Shown: positions 1 to 7,855 of the stretch, one piece after another | Numbering within the stretch: the stretch's first letter is position 1 | Layout of the letters: each line of letters opens with the position of its first letter | Source: JAZOXB01 sp040096185 | Lineage (GTDB): Bacteria; Bacillota; Clostridia; Oscillospirales; Oscillospiraceae | Assembly (NCBI RefSeq): GCF_040096185.1 | Contig: NZ_JBBMFF010000208.1 | Location: 1-32,603 of the forward strand | DNA: 32,603 nt | Direction: 5' to 3' | Made by a program: the position numbers and the translations under genes | Notes under the pieces: generated by a model | Seen by the model: the letters and a program-made list of their open reading frames with translations, nothing else | What the model was told of the DNA's origin: nothing | The model's database searches: none

Positions 1-997
1 GCTTTCTCCTGTATACTTTTTTCTGCCCCGGCAGGCCGTTCTTCGCACTGTGCTCCGCCGTCTCATAGGCCGCGATGATGCGCTGCACCAGGGCGTGGCG
101 CACGACGTCGCTGGCCGTCAGGCGGCAGATGGCGATATCCGGTACGTTGTCCAGAATGCGCACGGCGTCCTTCAGACCACTGACCTTGTCGGAGGGCAGA
201 TCGATCTGTGTAATGTCGCCGGTGATGACGATCTTCGAGCCGAAGCCCAGTCGCGTCAGGAACATTTTCATCTGCTCGCGCGTCGTGTTCTGCGCCTCAT
301 CGAGGATGATGAAGCTGTCGTCGAGCGTGCGGCCGCGCATATAGGCCAGCGGTGCGACCTCGATGTTGCCGCGCTCGAGATATTTCTGATACGTCTCCGC
401 GCCGAGCATATCGTAAAGCGCGTCATACAGCGGGCGCAGATACGGGTCGACCTTGTTCTGCAGGTCGCCGGGCAGGAACCCGAGCCGTTCGCCCGCCTCT
501 ACGGCGGGGCGCGTCAGGATGATGCGGTTGACCGCCTTCTCGCGGAAGGCCGCCACGGCAGCCGCCACGGCGAGGTATGTCTTGCCGGTACCAGCCGGAC
601 CGACGCCGATCGTGATGGTATTTTTCGAAATGGCCTTCATATAGCGCTGCTGGCCGAGCGTCTTGGCCTTGACAGGACGGCCCTTGGCCGTGATACAGAC
701 GACGTCCTTCGCCATTTCGCCGATCTTGTCCTCGTTCCCGCTGGAAACAAGGTCGATCAGATAGCGCACCTTCTGCTCGTCGATCGTCTCGCCCTTTGCG
801 GCCAGCAGGAGCAGGCCCTCGATGGCACGGCCTGCGCGGTCCGCCGCCTCGTCCTCGCCCGAGATCTTCAGCTCCGTGCCGCGGTTCGTGATCTTCACAC
901 CGTAGGTCTGCTCGATGCGCTTGATGTTTTCGTCAAACGAGCCGAACACATTGATGATCTGCTCGATGCGTTCGGCATTGATGATTCGTTCGCTCAT
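1..997 (-). CDS. phoH: PhoH family P-loop ATPase (3' end beyond the window)
   Basis: PhoH-like (YbeZ-type) cytoplasmic ATPase, a family linked to RNA metabolism and ribosome maturation, often next to ybeY. The 332 visible residues contain an N-terminal KH-like segment (about 1-100), a Walker A motif GPAGTGKT at 133-140 and a Walker B ILDEAQ at about 231-236 followed by NTT. The reading frame stays open at base 1, so the last few residues and the stop lie outside the window; the family is usually about 320-340 aa, so almost all of it is here. The ATG at 995-997 is preceded by AAAGGAGAATCCCC, a good ribosome binding site. It lies 15 bases downstream of yqfD in the same direction, the usual yqfC-yqfD-phoH order of spore formers. 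Confidence 0.95.
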   Translation of the reverse strand, partial: MSERIINAERIEQIINVFGSFDENIKRIEQTYGVKITNRGTELKISGEDEAADRAGRAIEGLLLLAAKGETIDEQKVRYLIDLVSSGNEDKIGEMAKDVVCITAKGRPVKAKTLGQQRYMKAISKNTITIGVGPAGTGKTYLAVAAAVAAFREKAVNRIILTRPAVEAGERLGFLPGDLQNKVDPYLRPLYDALYDMLGAETYQKYLERGNIEVAPLAYMRGRTLDDSFIILDEAQNTTREQMKMFLTRLGFGSKIVITGDITQIDLPSDKVSGLKDAVRILDNVPDIAICRLTASDVVRHALVQRIIAAYETAEHSAKNGLPGQKKVYRRK

Positions 998-1012
998 GGG
1001 GATTCTCCTTTG

Positions 1013-2191
1013 TCAGTCCGCCGCCTCCAGCGGCAGCGTGCGGGAAATCAGCTCCGTGCAGTCGCTCTGCGCCTGCAGGACGCACAGGCCGCCCTGCATC
1101 AGCAGGCTCTCCTGTGTGGCATCGATCCTGCCCGCGAGCATCTGCGCCTGCACGGCGCGCCGCCACGCCTCCTGCAGCAGCTTTTCCGTCTGCACCTGCG
1201 TCGCGGGGACAGGCTCCAGCACATATTCCCGCAGGATCGCCGTCTCCAGCCGCAGCGGATATGCATAGCCGGAGGTCCGGACAGCCTTTTCCACGATCAT
1301 TTTATCACAATCCTGCTGGGAAATGCTACTGTTTCCCCATAATTTTATTCTTTTTTTCCCGACGATGAGCGTGACCTGCTTCCACTCCCGGCCGGTATAG
1401 CGCTTTTCCAGCCGCTCCGCGGGCGTGACAACGGTCCCCGTATGCCACGTCCTGGCATAGATCTCGGCCGAGGCGCACACCGGGCGGATGAACAGGCCGT
1501 AGTCCTCATATCCGGAGACGAGCAGCTGCCCCTGCCGGACGGTATCGCCGACGGCGCACAGCCGCATGCCCTCCGTTACGGAGACCTCCGTGAGCACGCC
1601 GTCCCGCGCGGCCACCACATTGGCCACGGCGTAGGGAGCGCGCGTGTCCGGCGGCTGCTGCCGCTCCGTCACGAGCACCTGCACCCGCCCGCCGGAGCGG
1701 TTCACGGCGAGCCATGCCAGCTCCGGCATGCGCAGCAGCATCCGGTTGCGTGTCTCGGGCGAATCGATGGACGGGCCCCATGTTCCCGGCGCGATGCCGA
1801 CCTCCTCGAGCGCCTGCACGATCTGCCCGGCCGGGAGCCTGTCATTTCCCTCGACCTCGATCGTCCAGACGAATTCCTGCAGCACGAACGTTGCCGCGGC
1901 CGCCGCCAGCAGCCCCAGCAGCAGGACGGGCCGCCGCAGAAGACCGCCGAACTGCGCCCGCAGGCCGGAGCGCTCCGTCACCTCCGCCGTGCACAGGCAG
2001 CGCAGCGCCAGCCCCTGCAGGCGCTCTGCCTCACGCGCAGGAACACAGAGCGACAGGTTTAGCGCATCCTCGCGCTCGATGTCCCAGAATTCCAGCCGCG
2101 CAGCCGCAAGGGCGTTCAGACACTGCTCCGGCGCGGCGCCGGTCAGGCGGAAGCGGACGCTCCCGCGCAGATAGCGGATCAGCCGGCTCAT
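1013..2191 (-). CDS. yqfD: Sporulation protein YqfD
   Basis: 392-residue protein of the YqfD family, which is needed for efficient sporulation in Bacillus and is related to stage IV sporulation proteins. The N-terminal about 90 residues form a soluble domain, then RRPVLLLGLLAAAAATFVL gives one membrane segment (about 87-105), followed by the extracytoplasmic part with the typical IEVEGNDRLP segment and W-GPSID region. The stop of yqfC is two bases upstream of the ATG, so the two are almost certainly co-transcribed and translationally coupled. Assignment rests on fold order, length (family about 390-400 aa) and neighbours; the biochemical role of the family is not known. Confidence 0.9.
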   Translation of the reverse strand: MSRLIRYLRGSVRFRLTGAAPEQCLNALAAARLEFWDIEREDALNLSLCVPAREAERLQGLALRCLCTAEVTERSGLRAQFGGLLRRPVLLLGLLAAAAATFVLQEFVWTIEVEGNDRLPAGQIVQALEEVGIAPGTWGPSIDSPETRNRMLLRMPELAWLAVNRSGGRVQVLVTERQQPPDTRAPYAVANVVAARDGVLTEVSVTEGMRLCAVGDTVRQGQLLVSGYEDYGLFIRPVCASAEIYARTWHTGTVVTPAERLEKRYTGREWKQVTLIVGKKRIKLWGNSSISQQDCDKMIVEKAVRTSGYAYPLRLETAILREYVLEPVPATQVQTEKLLQEAWRRAVQAQMLAGRIDATQESLLMQGGLCVLQAQSDCTELISRTLPLEAAD

Positions 2192-2192
2192 C

Positions 2193-2453
2193 TCAGGACA
2201 CCTCTACGCAGCGGATCGTCCCGCCGATCTCCACGCGCCGCTGCGTCATGCGCAGGATGCGCAGCCCGCAGCCGCTGACGGTCAGCGTACCGCGCTGCAC
2301 CGCGATACAGACGCGGGTGTCCGTGTATTCCAGAATGCCTCCGTGATTTTCGATGCAGACGCTTGTATTGCCGTGCAGCTCGGCCAGCGGCCCCTGCGAC
2401 ACGACCTCCTGCGGCAGCGTCAGGCGCTGCGCCAGATTTTTTCCCCGTTTCAT
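2193..2453 (-). CDS. yqfC: Sporulation protein YqfC
   Basis: Small protein of the YqfC family, 86 residues from the ATG at 2451-2453. A longer reading begins at 2510, but family members start with a short basic stretch like MKRGKNLAQ, and GGGTGA lies four bases before this ATG, so the shorter start is preferred. The core carries the family pattern L-GN-S-CIENHGGILEYTDTRVCI followed by a G-L-V-G repeat region. It is the first gene of the yqfC-yqfD-phoH operon. YqfC is expressed in the mother cell in Bacillus; its molecular function is unknown. Its 5' end faces ylbJ across about 80 bases that must hold both promoters; no confident promoter was found there. Confidence 0.85.
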   Translation of the reverse strand: MKRGKNLAQRLTLPQEVVSQGPLAELHGNTSVCIENHGGILEYTDTRVCIAVQRGTLTVSGCGLRILRMTQRRVEIGGTIRCVEVS

Positions 2454-2534
2454 TCGATCACCCGGAGACATTCTATGCTCGCTTTCCGCATTCCTTTCCG
2501 GCTCCGGCAATATATTCCGGTGAGGTGATCTTCT

Positions 2535-3527
2535 GTGCTGCTTGTGCTGCTTCTGGCGACCGCCGGGCTCCTGCTCGCGCCGCAGGCCGCCGCGTCCGGC
2601 GCGCTGCAGGGCCTTCGCGCCTGCGCAGCGCGCGTCATTCCCGCGCTGCTGCCGTTTTTCGTCGTCTCCCGCATGCTGACTGCCCTTCCGCTGCCCACGC
2701 CGGGGCGGCGGGCGGACCGTCTGTTCCGTGCCCTGTTCGGCGTCCGCGCCGCCTGCCTGCCCGCCCTGCTGACCGGCCTGCTCGGCGGCTATCCCGCCGG
2801 GGCGGCCGCCGTGACGGAGCTGTACCGCGCCGGTGCACTTTCAAAGGCAGAGGCCGAGCGCGCCCTGTGCTTCTGCAACAATTCCGGGCCGGGCTTTTTT
2901 GCCGGACTCATCGGAACTGCCGTGCTCGGAGACGTGCGCCGCGGGCTGATCCTCTACGGCCTGCATGCGCTTGCCGCCCTGCTGACGGGCCTTCTCCTAC
3001 CCGGCTCTACTCCTCCGGCTGCCCTGCGGACGGTGCGCCGGGAGAAGCCGCAGCTTCCCTCCCTGCTGCCGGAAGCCGTGCAGGGTAGCTGCGCCGCCCT
3101 GCTGCAGGTCAGCGGGCTCATCGTCTTTTTTTCGTCGATGCTCGCCGTGCTGCGCGCCGCCGGGCTGACAGCCCTGCTGCCGAACCGGCTGGCCGAGGCG
3201 CTGGCCTGCGGCGCGCTCGAGCTTTCCAGCGGCATTCTGCTGCTCTCCGGCCACGGCGCGGAGGCCGCCTGCGCCCTTCTGATGGGCTGGGGCGGGCTTT
3301 GCGTCCATTTTCAGGCCATGAGCCTCTGGCAGACGGCGGGGCTTCGTCCGCACGGTTACTTTTCCGCAAAGCTGCTCCACGGCCTGCTCTCGGCCGTGCT
3401 GGCCCTCGCCTGCTTTGCGCCGTCTCCTGCCGCGCTGCTGTCTGCCGGAGCGTTGACCGCTTGCGCACTGCTGGCTCCCCTGCTGCGAAAAATTCGGGCT
3501 GGAAATTTGCGCCGCGCTGCGGTATAA
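2535..3527 (+). CDS. ylbJ: YlbJ-like sporulation integral membrane protein
   Basis: 330-residue, very hydrophobic protein with about eight membrane segments, matching the YlbJ family of sporulation membrane proteins with nucleoside-recognition (Gate) domains. Signature segments are GLLGGYPAGAAAVTELY at about 77-93 and CFCNNSGPGFFAGLIG at about 112-127, close to the family's GYP-GA and CNNxGP motifs. It starts with GTG at 2535 behind GAGGTGATCTTCT. It is transcribed away from the yqfC operon. The stop codon overlaps a TATAAT that probably serves the next gene. In Bacillus the family is needed for heat-resistant spores. Confidence 0.85.
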   Translation: MLLVLLLATAGLLLAPQAAASGALQGLRACAARVIPALLPFFVVSRMLTALPLPTPGRRADRLFRALFGVRAACLPALLTGLLGGYPAGAAAVTELYRAGALSKAEAERALCFCNNSGPGFFAGLIGTAVLGDVRRGLILYGLHALAALLTGLLLPGSTPPAALRTVRREKPQLPSLLPEAVQGSCAALLQVSGLIVFFSSMLAVLRAAGLTALLPNRLAEALACGALELSSGILLLSGHGAEAACALLMGWGGLCVHFQAMSLWQTAGLRPHGYFSAKLLHGLLSAVLALACFAPSPAALLSAGALTACALLAPLLRKIRAGNLRRAAV

Positions 3528-3528
3528 T
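3500..3528 (+). promoter_or_regulatory. Probable sigma-A promoter inside the ylbJ 3' end
   Basis: TGGAAA (3500-3505) and TATAAT (3523-3528) are separated by 17 bases. The -10 box overlaps the ylbJ stop codon (3525-3527). It would let the following small gene be expressed in growing cells even if ylbJ is sporulation-specific. The -35 matches only 4 of 6 consensus bases. Confidence 0.55.
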
Positions 3529-3550
3529 AGCAAAAAAGGAGGTGGCCCGC

Positions 3551-3760
3551 ATGCTGTTCCGAAAAAAGATCGACCGATTCTGCTCCTACTGTGTCTACGC
3601 CGGGAAGCTCGACGACGAAACGTATCTCTGCGCCAAGCGCGGCTTTGTCGCTGCCTGCCACCACTGCCGGAAGTTCAAATACGATCCGCTCAAACGCGTG
3701 CCGAAGCGCCGCAAGCCAAAGGATTTTTCCGAATATGACGAGCTGGATTTTTCCCTGTAA
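3551..3760 (+). CDS. Small cysteine-rich protein, putative zinc-binding, unknown function
   Basis: 69 residues from the ATG at 3551, with AAAAAGGAGGTGG, a near-perfect ribosome binding site, directly upstream. A longer in-frame reading starting at 3299 runs through ylbJ and has no such support. Cysteines are arranged C11-x2-C14, C27, C36-H37-H38-C39, so a C-x2-C / C-x-H-C type zinc site is likely. The C-terminal third is basic (KRVPKRRKPK), then acidic and aromatic. It has no partner downstream. Function is not recognised; the pattern resembles small conserved Clostridia proteins. Confidence 0.75.
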   Translation: MLFRKKIDRFCSYCVYAGKLDDETYLCAKRGFVAACHHCRKFKYDPLKRVPKRRKPKDFSEYDELDFSL

Positions 3761-3818
3761 ATATAATATAGGTATATCGCTTAGCGAAAAATCCTGAAGG
3801 GACTTTTAGAAGCAAGCT

Positions 3819-3854
3819 GAAGCAGGTCCTTCCCATATCGGGAGGACCTGCTTC
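3819..3854. terminator. Strong hairpin between convergent genes
   Basis: GAAGCAGGTCCTTCCC (3819-3834) pairs with GGGAGGACCTGCTTC (3840-3854) with one bulged T and a short ATATC loop. It lies between the plus-strand small gene and the minus-strand LRR gene and could end both. Neither side has a long T run, so termination is less certain than the stem. Confidence 0.5.
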
Positions 3855-3965
3855 GTTCTATCTGGTAAGAATTGCACAGGAAAGGACGCTCGGACCGTTT
3901 CTTTTACGCTTTTTCTGCAAGACTTTAGGTCGGTGTTTTTGGCCTCGTGATTCATGGCAGTCTTT

Positions 3966-6900
3966 TTACTTGCTTGCTGCGGTACGAATAAACCGCATGA
4001 TGATCGTTGCGACCTGAGCGCGGGTGGCATTGCCCTGCGGATCGAGGAGAATGCCATTCCCATTGTCGGTCCCCTTTATCAGGCCCTCGGCAACCGCCCA
4101 GGAGAGAGGCTCCACGGCATAGCCGCTGACATCGCCCCGATCGGGATACTGATCCAGATTTCCACGCGCTGAGGTATCAAATCCGGACATCGCTGCATAG
4201 CGGAACAGAATCGCCGCCATCTGCTCCCGGGTGATATTGCTGTCCGGCTCAAACATGCCGTTGCCGACGCCGTTCACGATGCCGTTTTCGGCTGCCCAAG
4301 CCACGGCCTGCGTGAACCAGCTTCCGTTTGGCACGTCTGTGAAGGGATTCTCCCATCCGGCCGGGCTTCCGGCGTAGCGCCAGAGCACCGTGACGAGCAT
4401 GGCGCGCGTCATGCTGCTCTCCGGCTCAAACATGCCGTTGCCGACGCCGTTCATCAGGCCGTGCGCAATGGCATAGTCGACGCCCTCGTGGTACCAGCGC
4501 CCGGTGTCCACGTCGTGATAGGGCTTGCTCGGGCAGGCGTCTCCGCCGTCGCAGGTGCCCTCGACGTTCCCGCAGCGTGAGCAGACGCCGTTGACGTAGT
4601 TGTGGCCGAGCGCGGCGGTATAGCCGTCGCGGTAGCTCTCGCCGCAGGCGCAGAAGTGCTCGGTGTAGCCCGCATTGATGCAGGTCGGATAGACGGTGTC
4701 GGTGCGGTAGGTATAGTCGTGGACGTGCCCGCTGTCGCCGTCGGTCTCATACCACTTCAGCTCGCAGCGGCGGCAGTAGTGGCGGATCATGCCGTAATAC
4801 GCAGAATACTCGTATTCCTCCGTAGCGACGACCTCGTCGTGCCCCAGCGCGGGGGTCTGCGTCGGCTGGGTCAGGGTCAGACCGCAGAAGGCACAGTGCG
4901 TGCCGCCGGTGTAGCCCGGGCGGGTGCAGGTGGCCTCGATTGGGTCGTTGGCGACGGGCTTATGCGCGATGGGTGCGGTATTTGCCGACGCAGTCACGGC
5001 GCCGCAGACGGCGCAGACCGTGCGCGTAAAGCCGCCGGTGCGGCAGGTCGGCGCGACCGTTTCCGTCACGGGCTGATGGGCGGTGCAGGCGCCAGTTTCG
5101 AAGGTGAATTCATTGTCCACGGCGTAGGTCTGCGCAGCCGTCCCTGTCGTGCCGCGGATGACGAAGCCGTCAATCTTGGTCAGCCCCGCGAACTCGTTGT
5201 CCGGGTCGACCGGGCAATATCCGAACGCCTGATAGCCAATGTAGGCGACGCTGGCAGGGATGGTAACGCCCTTGCCCTTGCCATAGGTGAAGAACGCGCC
5301 CTCGTCCAGCACGCGCAGGCCGTCATTCAGATGGATTGCCTTGATGCTCGGCGCGGAGAAGGCGTTGCTGCCGACAAAGCGCACGGAATCCGGCAGGACG
5401 ATGCTCTCGCAGGCGCTGTTGTTGAATGCCTCCCTGCCGATGTACTGCACGCCGCCGAGGTCGATGAACTTCATATTCTTCGCACCGGCGAAGGCGTAGG
5501 CATCTACGTATTTGCAGCTCTGCGGGAGGATCAGCCCCGCGAGATTCGGCTGGTCGAAGGTGGGGTTCAGCTCTATCTGACCCGCAAGGAACTCATAGGT
5601 GACGGAAACCGTACCGTCCTTGAGGCTCAGGACGGTGCCCTCCGCCATCGAGCCCTTGTAGGCATAGGCGGCCTTGCCGAAATAAACCACGCCGTTTGGC
5701 TGATCGTGGAACCAGCCGCAGTTCTGGAAGGCCCAAGAACCGACGTGGGTCACGTTCTTTTCCAGCTCGCCGAAGTCGGTCAGCGTGGTGCAGCCGGAGA
5801 AGCAGCCGTCGCCGATCTGACGGACGTTTTTGCCGCCCTTGATCGAGCGCAGCCGCGCACAGCCGGAAAACACGCCGCCGCCGAGGGTGATGAGCGAATC
5901 CGGCAGCGTCACGCTTTCGAGCGCAACGCAGTCGCTGAGCGCGCCGCCCGTCAGAATGCGGACGTTCTTCAGGTCGATCGACTTGAGGTTGGAGTTGCCG
6001 TCCTTGTTGTTGTAGGGGTCGCCGTTGGAGATCGGCCCGCGCACCTCGAGCACGTCGTCGGGCAAAACCACGTGCGCCGTCCTGCCGACGCTAAGGCCCT
6101 TCAGCGTCGTATTGCCCTTCGGGATGGTCAGATTCTTGATCTGGTAACAGCCGGAAAAGCAGCTCTCCTCCAGAACCGCCGTCGTCGGCAGCTTGAGGTC
6201 GGTCAGATGGGCAAATTTGCGGAGATTGATGTAATGGACGCTCTCCGGAACGGTAAGCTTGGCGATGCTGCCGCCGCCTTCCGTGACGCTGAGCGATTCC
6301 AGCCCGTCGGGCAGGATCAGCTCGTTCACGCCGTCCAGATCGTCCTGCTCGATGCGCACCATTTTTGTGCCGGGACGGACGGTCAGCTTGGAGGGATATT
6401 TTTGCCCCTTGCAGCCGAGAAACACGCTGCCGCAGTACAGCTCCGTACCGTCGGCAAGCCCCTCATACCACTTTGAGGTATAGATGCTGGAGTCTTCCAT
6501 ATCGGTCAGCGACTTGGGGAAGGTGAAGCGCTCGATGTTCTCGCAGTCGTAAAACGCCCGCTCCTCCAGCGTAGTCAGCCCCTCGGGCAGGACGAGGCGC
6601 GTCAGCCCATCACAGTCGTTGAAGCCGCCCTCGCCGATGACCTTCAGCCCCTTGTTCAGCTTGACGGAGGTCATGCCGGTGCAGTCGCAGAAGGCGTTGT
6701 TGTCAATGCGCTCAACGCTGCCGGGGATGTCCACAGAGGTCAGGGAGGCGCACTCATAGAACGCCGACGCGCCGATCAGCTTGACGCTCGACGGGATGGT
6801 CACGCCGGTGATGTCCGACCGCCAGAACGCCGACGCGCCGATGACCTTCACGGTGTCAGGGATGACGGGCATCTTGCTCGTGCCCCTGTAGTCCAAGAGC

Positions 6901-7571
6901 TGCCCCTGCCAGATGAAGAAGTCCGAGGCGCTGTCGTCATACAGCCACTGCTGGTGCAGCTCTCTGAGCTTTCCGGCAAAGGCGCCGACGCTGTAGCCGC
7001 TCTTCTCGCCGAACGCGCCGCCATGCAGGAGGGTGTTCTCGCCGCGGATGGTGATGTCGGACAGATTCTGGCACTTTGCGAAGGCACCCGCGCCGATCTC
7101 CGTCACGCCGGCGGGAATGTCGATCTTTTGCAGGTAGTAGTTGTGGTAAAACGCATTTTTGCCGATGGTTTTCAGGCTCTGCGGCAGGACGATCTCGCGC
7201 AGCTCAAAGTGGGTCTTCGCTGACCAGTCGTCGCCATCGTAGAATGCACCGTCTGCGATGTACGTCACCGTTTCGGGCAGGACAACCTTGCGGACAAAGA
7301 TATTGGGGTTGCTGTAGCCCTCCTCGTTGTGGAAGCTTTGGATGCCCACGACGGTATAGCCGTCGATGGTCGAGGGGACGGTGACCTCCGCCTCGTAGCC
7401 GTAGTAAGCGGTGATCTCAATGGTCGTTGGTGAGACGAATGCGTAGGTAAAGCCGTAGCCCGCCTCGCCGGGCAGCTTTTCCTCGCCGGGGATGCCCGCC
7501 GCATTCACCGCCGGAAGCAGGGAAAGCGTCAGGGACAGGGTGAGCAGCAGGGACAAAATAATCCGTTTCAT
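3966..7571 (-). CDS. Secreted leucine-rich-repeat (BspA-type) surface protein with three SLH domains
   Basis: 1201 residues. The start chosen is the ATG at 7569-7571 because a clear signal peptide follows (MKRIILSLLLTLSLTLSLL, cleavage near NAA at about 25) and AAAGGAT lies upstream; an in-frame extension to 7769 would bury it. Residues about 40-825 are BspA-like LRR_5 repeats (I-G-AF-C-L-I-P-V-IG type). Residues about 829-1010 hold four or more units built on C-x2-C or C-x-C with conserved GH and C-x-GY elements. Residues 1018-1201 are three SLH domains, which anchor proteins to pyruvylated wall polymers. SLH1 and SLH2 share the peptide NGVGNGMFEP and an exact 34-bp DNA repeat (4243-4276 and 4420-4453), a sign of recent duplication or gene conversion. 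Likely an adhesin or binding scaffold; the ligand is unknown. The divergent regulator next to it may control it. Confidence 0.9.
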   Translation of the reverse strand: MKRIILSLLLTLSLTLSLLPAVNAAGIPGEEKLPGEAGYGFTYAFVSPTTIEITAYYGYEAEVTVPSTIDGYTVVGIQSFHNEEGYSNPNIFVRKVVLPETVTYIADGAFYDGDDWSAKTHFELREIVLPQSLKTIGKNAFYHNYYLQKIDIPAGVTEIGAGAFAKCQNLSDITIRGENTLLHGGAFGEKSGYSVGAFAGKLRELHQQWLYDDSASDFFIWQGQLLDYRGTSKMPVIPDTVKVIGASAFWRSDITGVTIPSSVKLIGASAFYECASLTSVDIPGSVERIDNNAFCDCTGMTSVKLNKGLKVIGEGGFNDCDGLTRLVLPEGLTTLEERAFYDCENIERFTFPKSLTDMEDSSIYTSKWYEGLADGTELYCGSVFLGCKGQKYPSKLTVRPGTKMVRIEQDDLDGVNELILPDGLESLSVTEGGGSIAKLTVPESVHYINLRKFAHLTDLKLPTTAVLEESCFSGCYQIKNLTIPKGNTTLKGLSVGRTAHVVLPDDVLEVRGPISNGDPYNNKDGNSNLKSIDLKNVRILTGGALSDCVALESVTLPDSLITLGGGVFSGCARLRSIKGGKNVRQIGDGCFSGCTTLTDFGELEKNVTHVGSWAFQNCGWFHDQPNGVVYFGKAAYAYKGSMAEGTVLSLKDGTVSVTYEFLAGQIELNPTFDQPNLAGLILPQSCKYVDAYAFAGAKNMKFIDLGGVQYIGREAFNNSACESIVLPDSVRFVGSNAFSAPSIKAIHLNDGLRVLDEGAFFTYGKGKGVTIPASVAYIGYQAFGYCPVDPDNEFAGLTKIDGFVIRGTTGTAAQTYAVDNEFTFETGACTAHQPVTETVAPTCRTGGFTRTVCAVCGAVTASANTAPIAHKPVANDPIEATCTRPGYTGGTHCAFCGLTLTQPTQTPALGHDEVVATEEYEYSAYYGMIRHYCRRCELKWYETDGDSGHVHDYTYRTDTVYPTCINAGYTEHFCACGESYRDGYTAALGHNYVNGVCSRCGNVEGTCDGGDACPSKPYHDVDTGRWYHEGVDYAIAHGLMNGVGNGMFEPESSMTRAMLVTVLWRYAGSPAGWENPFTDVPNGSWFTQAVAWAAENGIVNGVGNGMFEPDSNITREQMAAILFRYAAMSGFDTSARGNLDQYPDRGDVSGYAVEPLSWAVAEGLIKGTDNGNGILLDPQGNATRAQVATIIMRFIRTAASK

Positions 7572-7855
7572 GATTCTACAGATCCTTTCTGCATGATTTT
7601 CGTTCCTGACCGGTAATCCGAAAGCTGCCGGTCGAAAAGGTCCTGCCGGGATTTGGGCTCGCTTAGGTTCTTCGATAGTTCGATGGTCTGATTCTTTTTT
7701 TACTATATCATAGACGCCACCGTTTTTGAAAAGTCTTTCATTTTTGTCATTGACATTTCGGAAACCCATGTACTATGATAACGTTGTCAAACGGTCAAAA
7801 CCTGCCCAGTCAAAAGCTACGGACGGACGAAATGCGTGAAAGGAAGGTATCCTCT
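7572..7855. promoter_or_regulatory. Divergent control region between LRR-SLH gene and HTH regulator, with GTCA repeats
   Basis: 284 bases without a gene. A short inverted repeat, TGTCA-T-TGACA (7745-7755), covers the -35 of the rightward promoter. Three direct copies of GTCAAA lie downstream of that promoter, at 7786-7791, 7794-7799 and 7809-7814. A TATGAT on the minus strand (7712-7707) could be the -10 of the leftward promoter, but no good -35 is seen for it. The repeats are candidate binding sites for the HTH protein encoded at 7856. Confidence 0.45.
7750..7779 (+). promoter_or_regulatory. Sigma-A promoter of the tandem-HTH regulator
   Basis: Perfect TTGACA (7750-7755), 18-base spacer, TATGAT (7774-7779). 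Transcription would begin near 7786, giving a leader of about 70 bases before the ATG at 7856. Confidence 0.7.

Noticed and set aside
50..1342. Long plus-strand reading frame opposite phoH and yqfD
   Set aside because: It is the exact antisense of two well-supported genes, has no family resemblance and exists because of high GC content.
2454..2534. Sigma-E promoter for yqfC (CATAGAAT on the minus strand)
   Set aside because: The -10-like box is there, but no -35 box lies at the required distance.
4602..6476. 624-codon plus-strand reading frame
   Set aside because: Antisense shadow of the LRR-SLH gene; its regularity comes from the repeats on the other strand.
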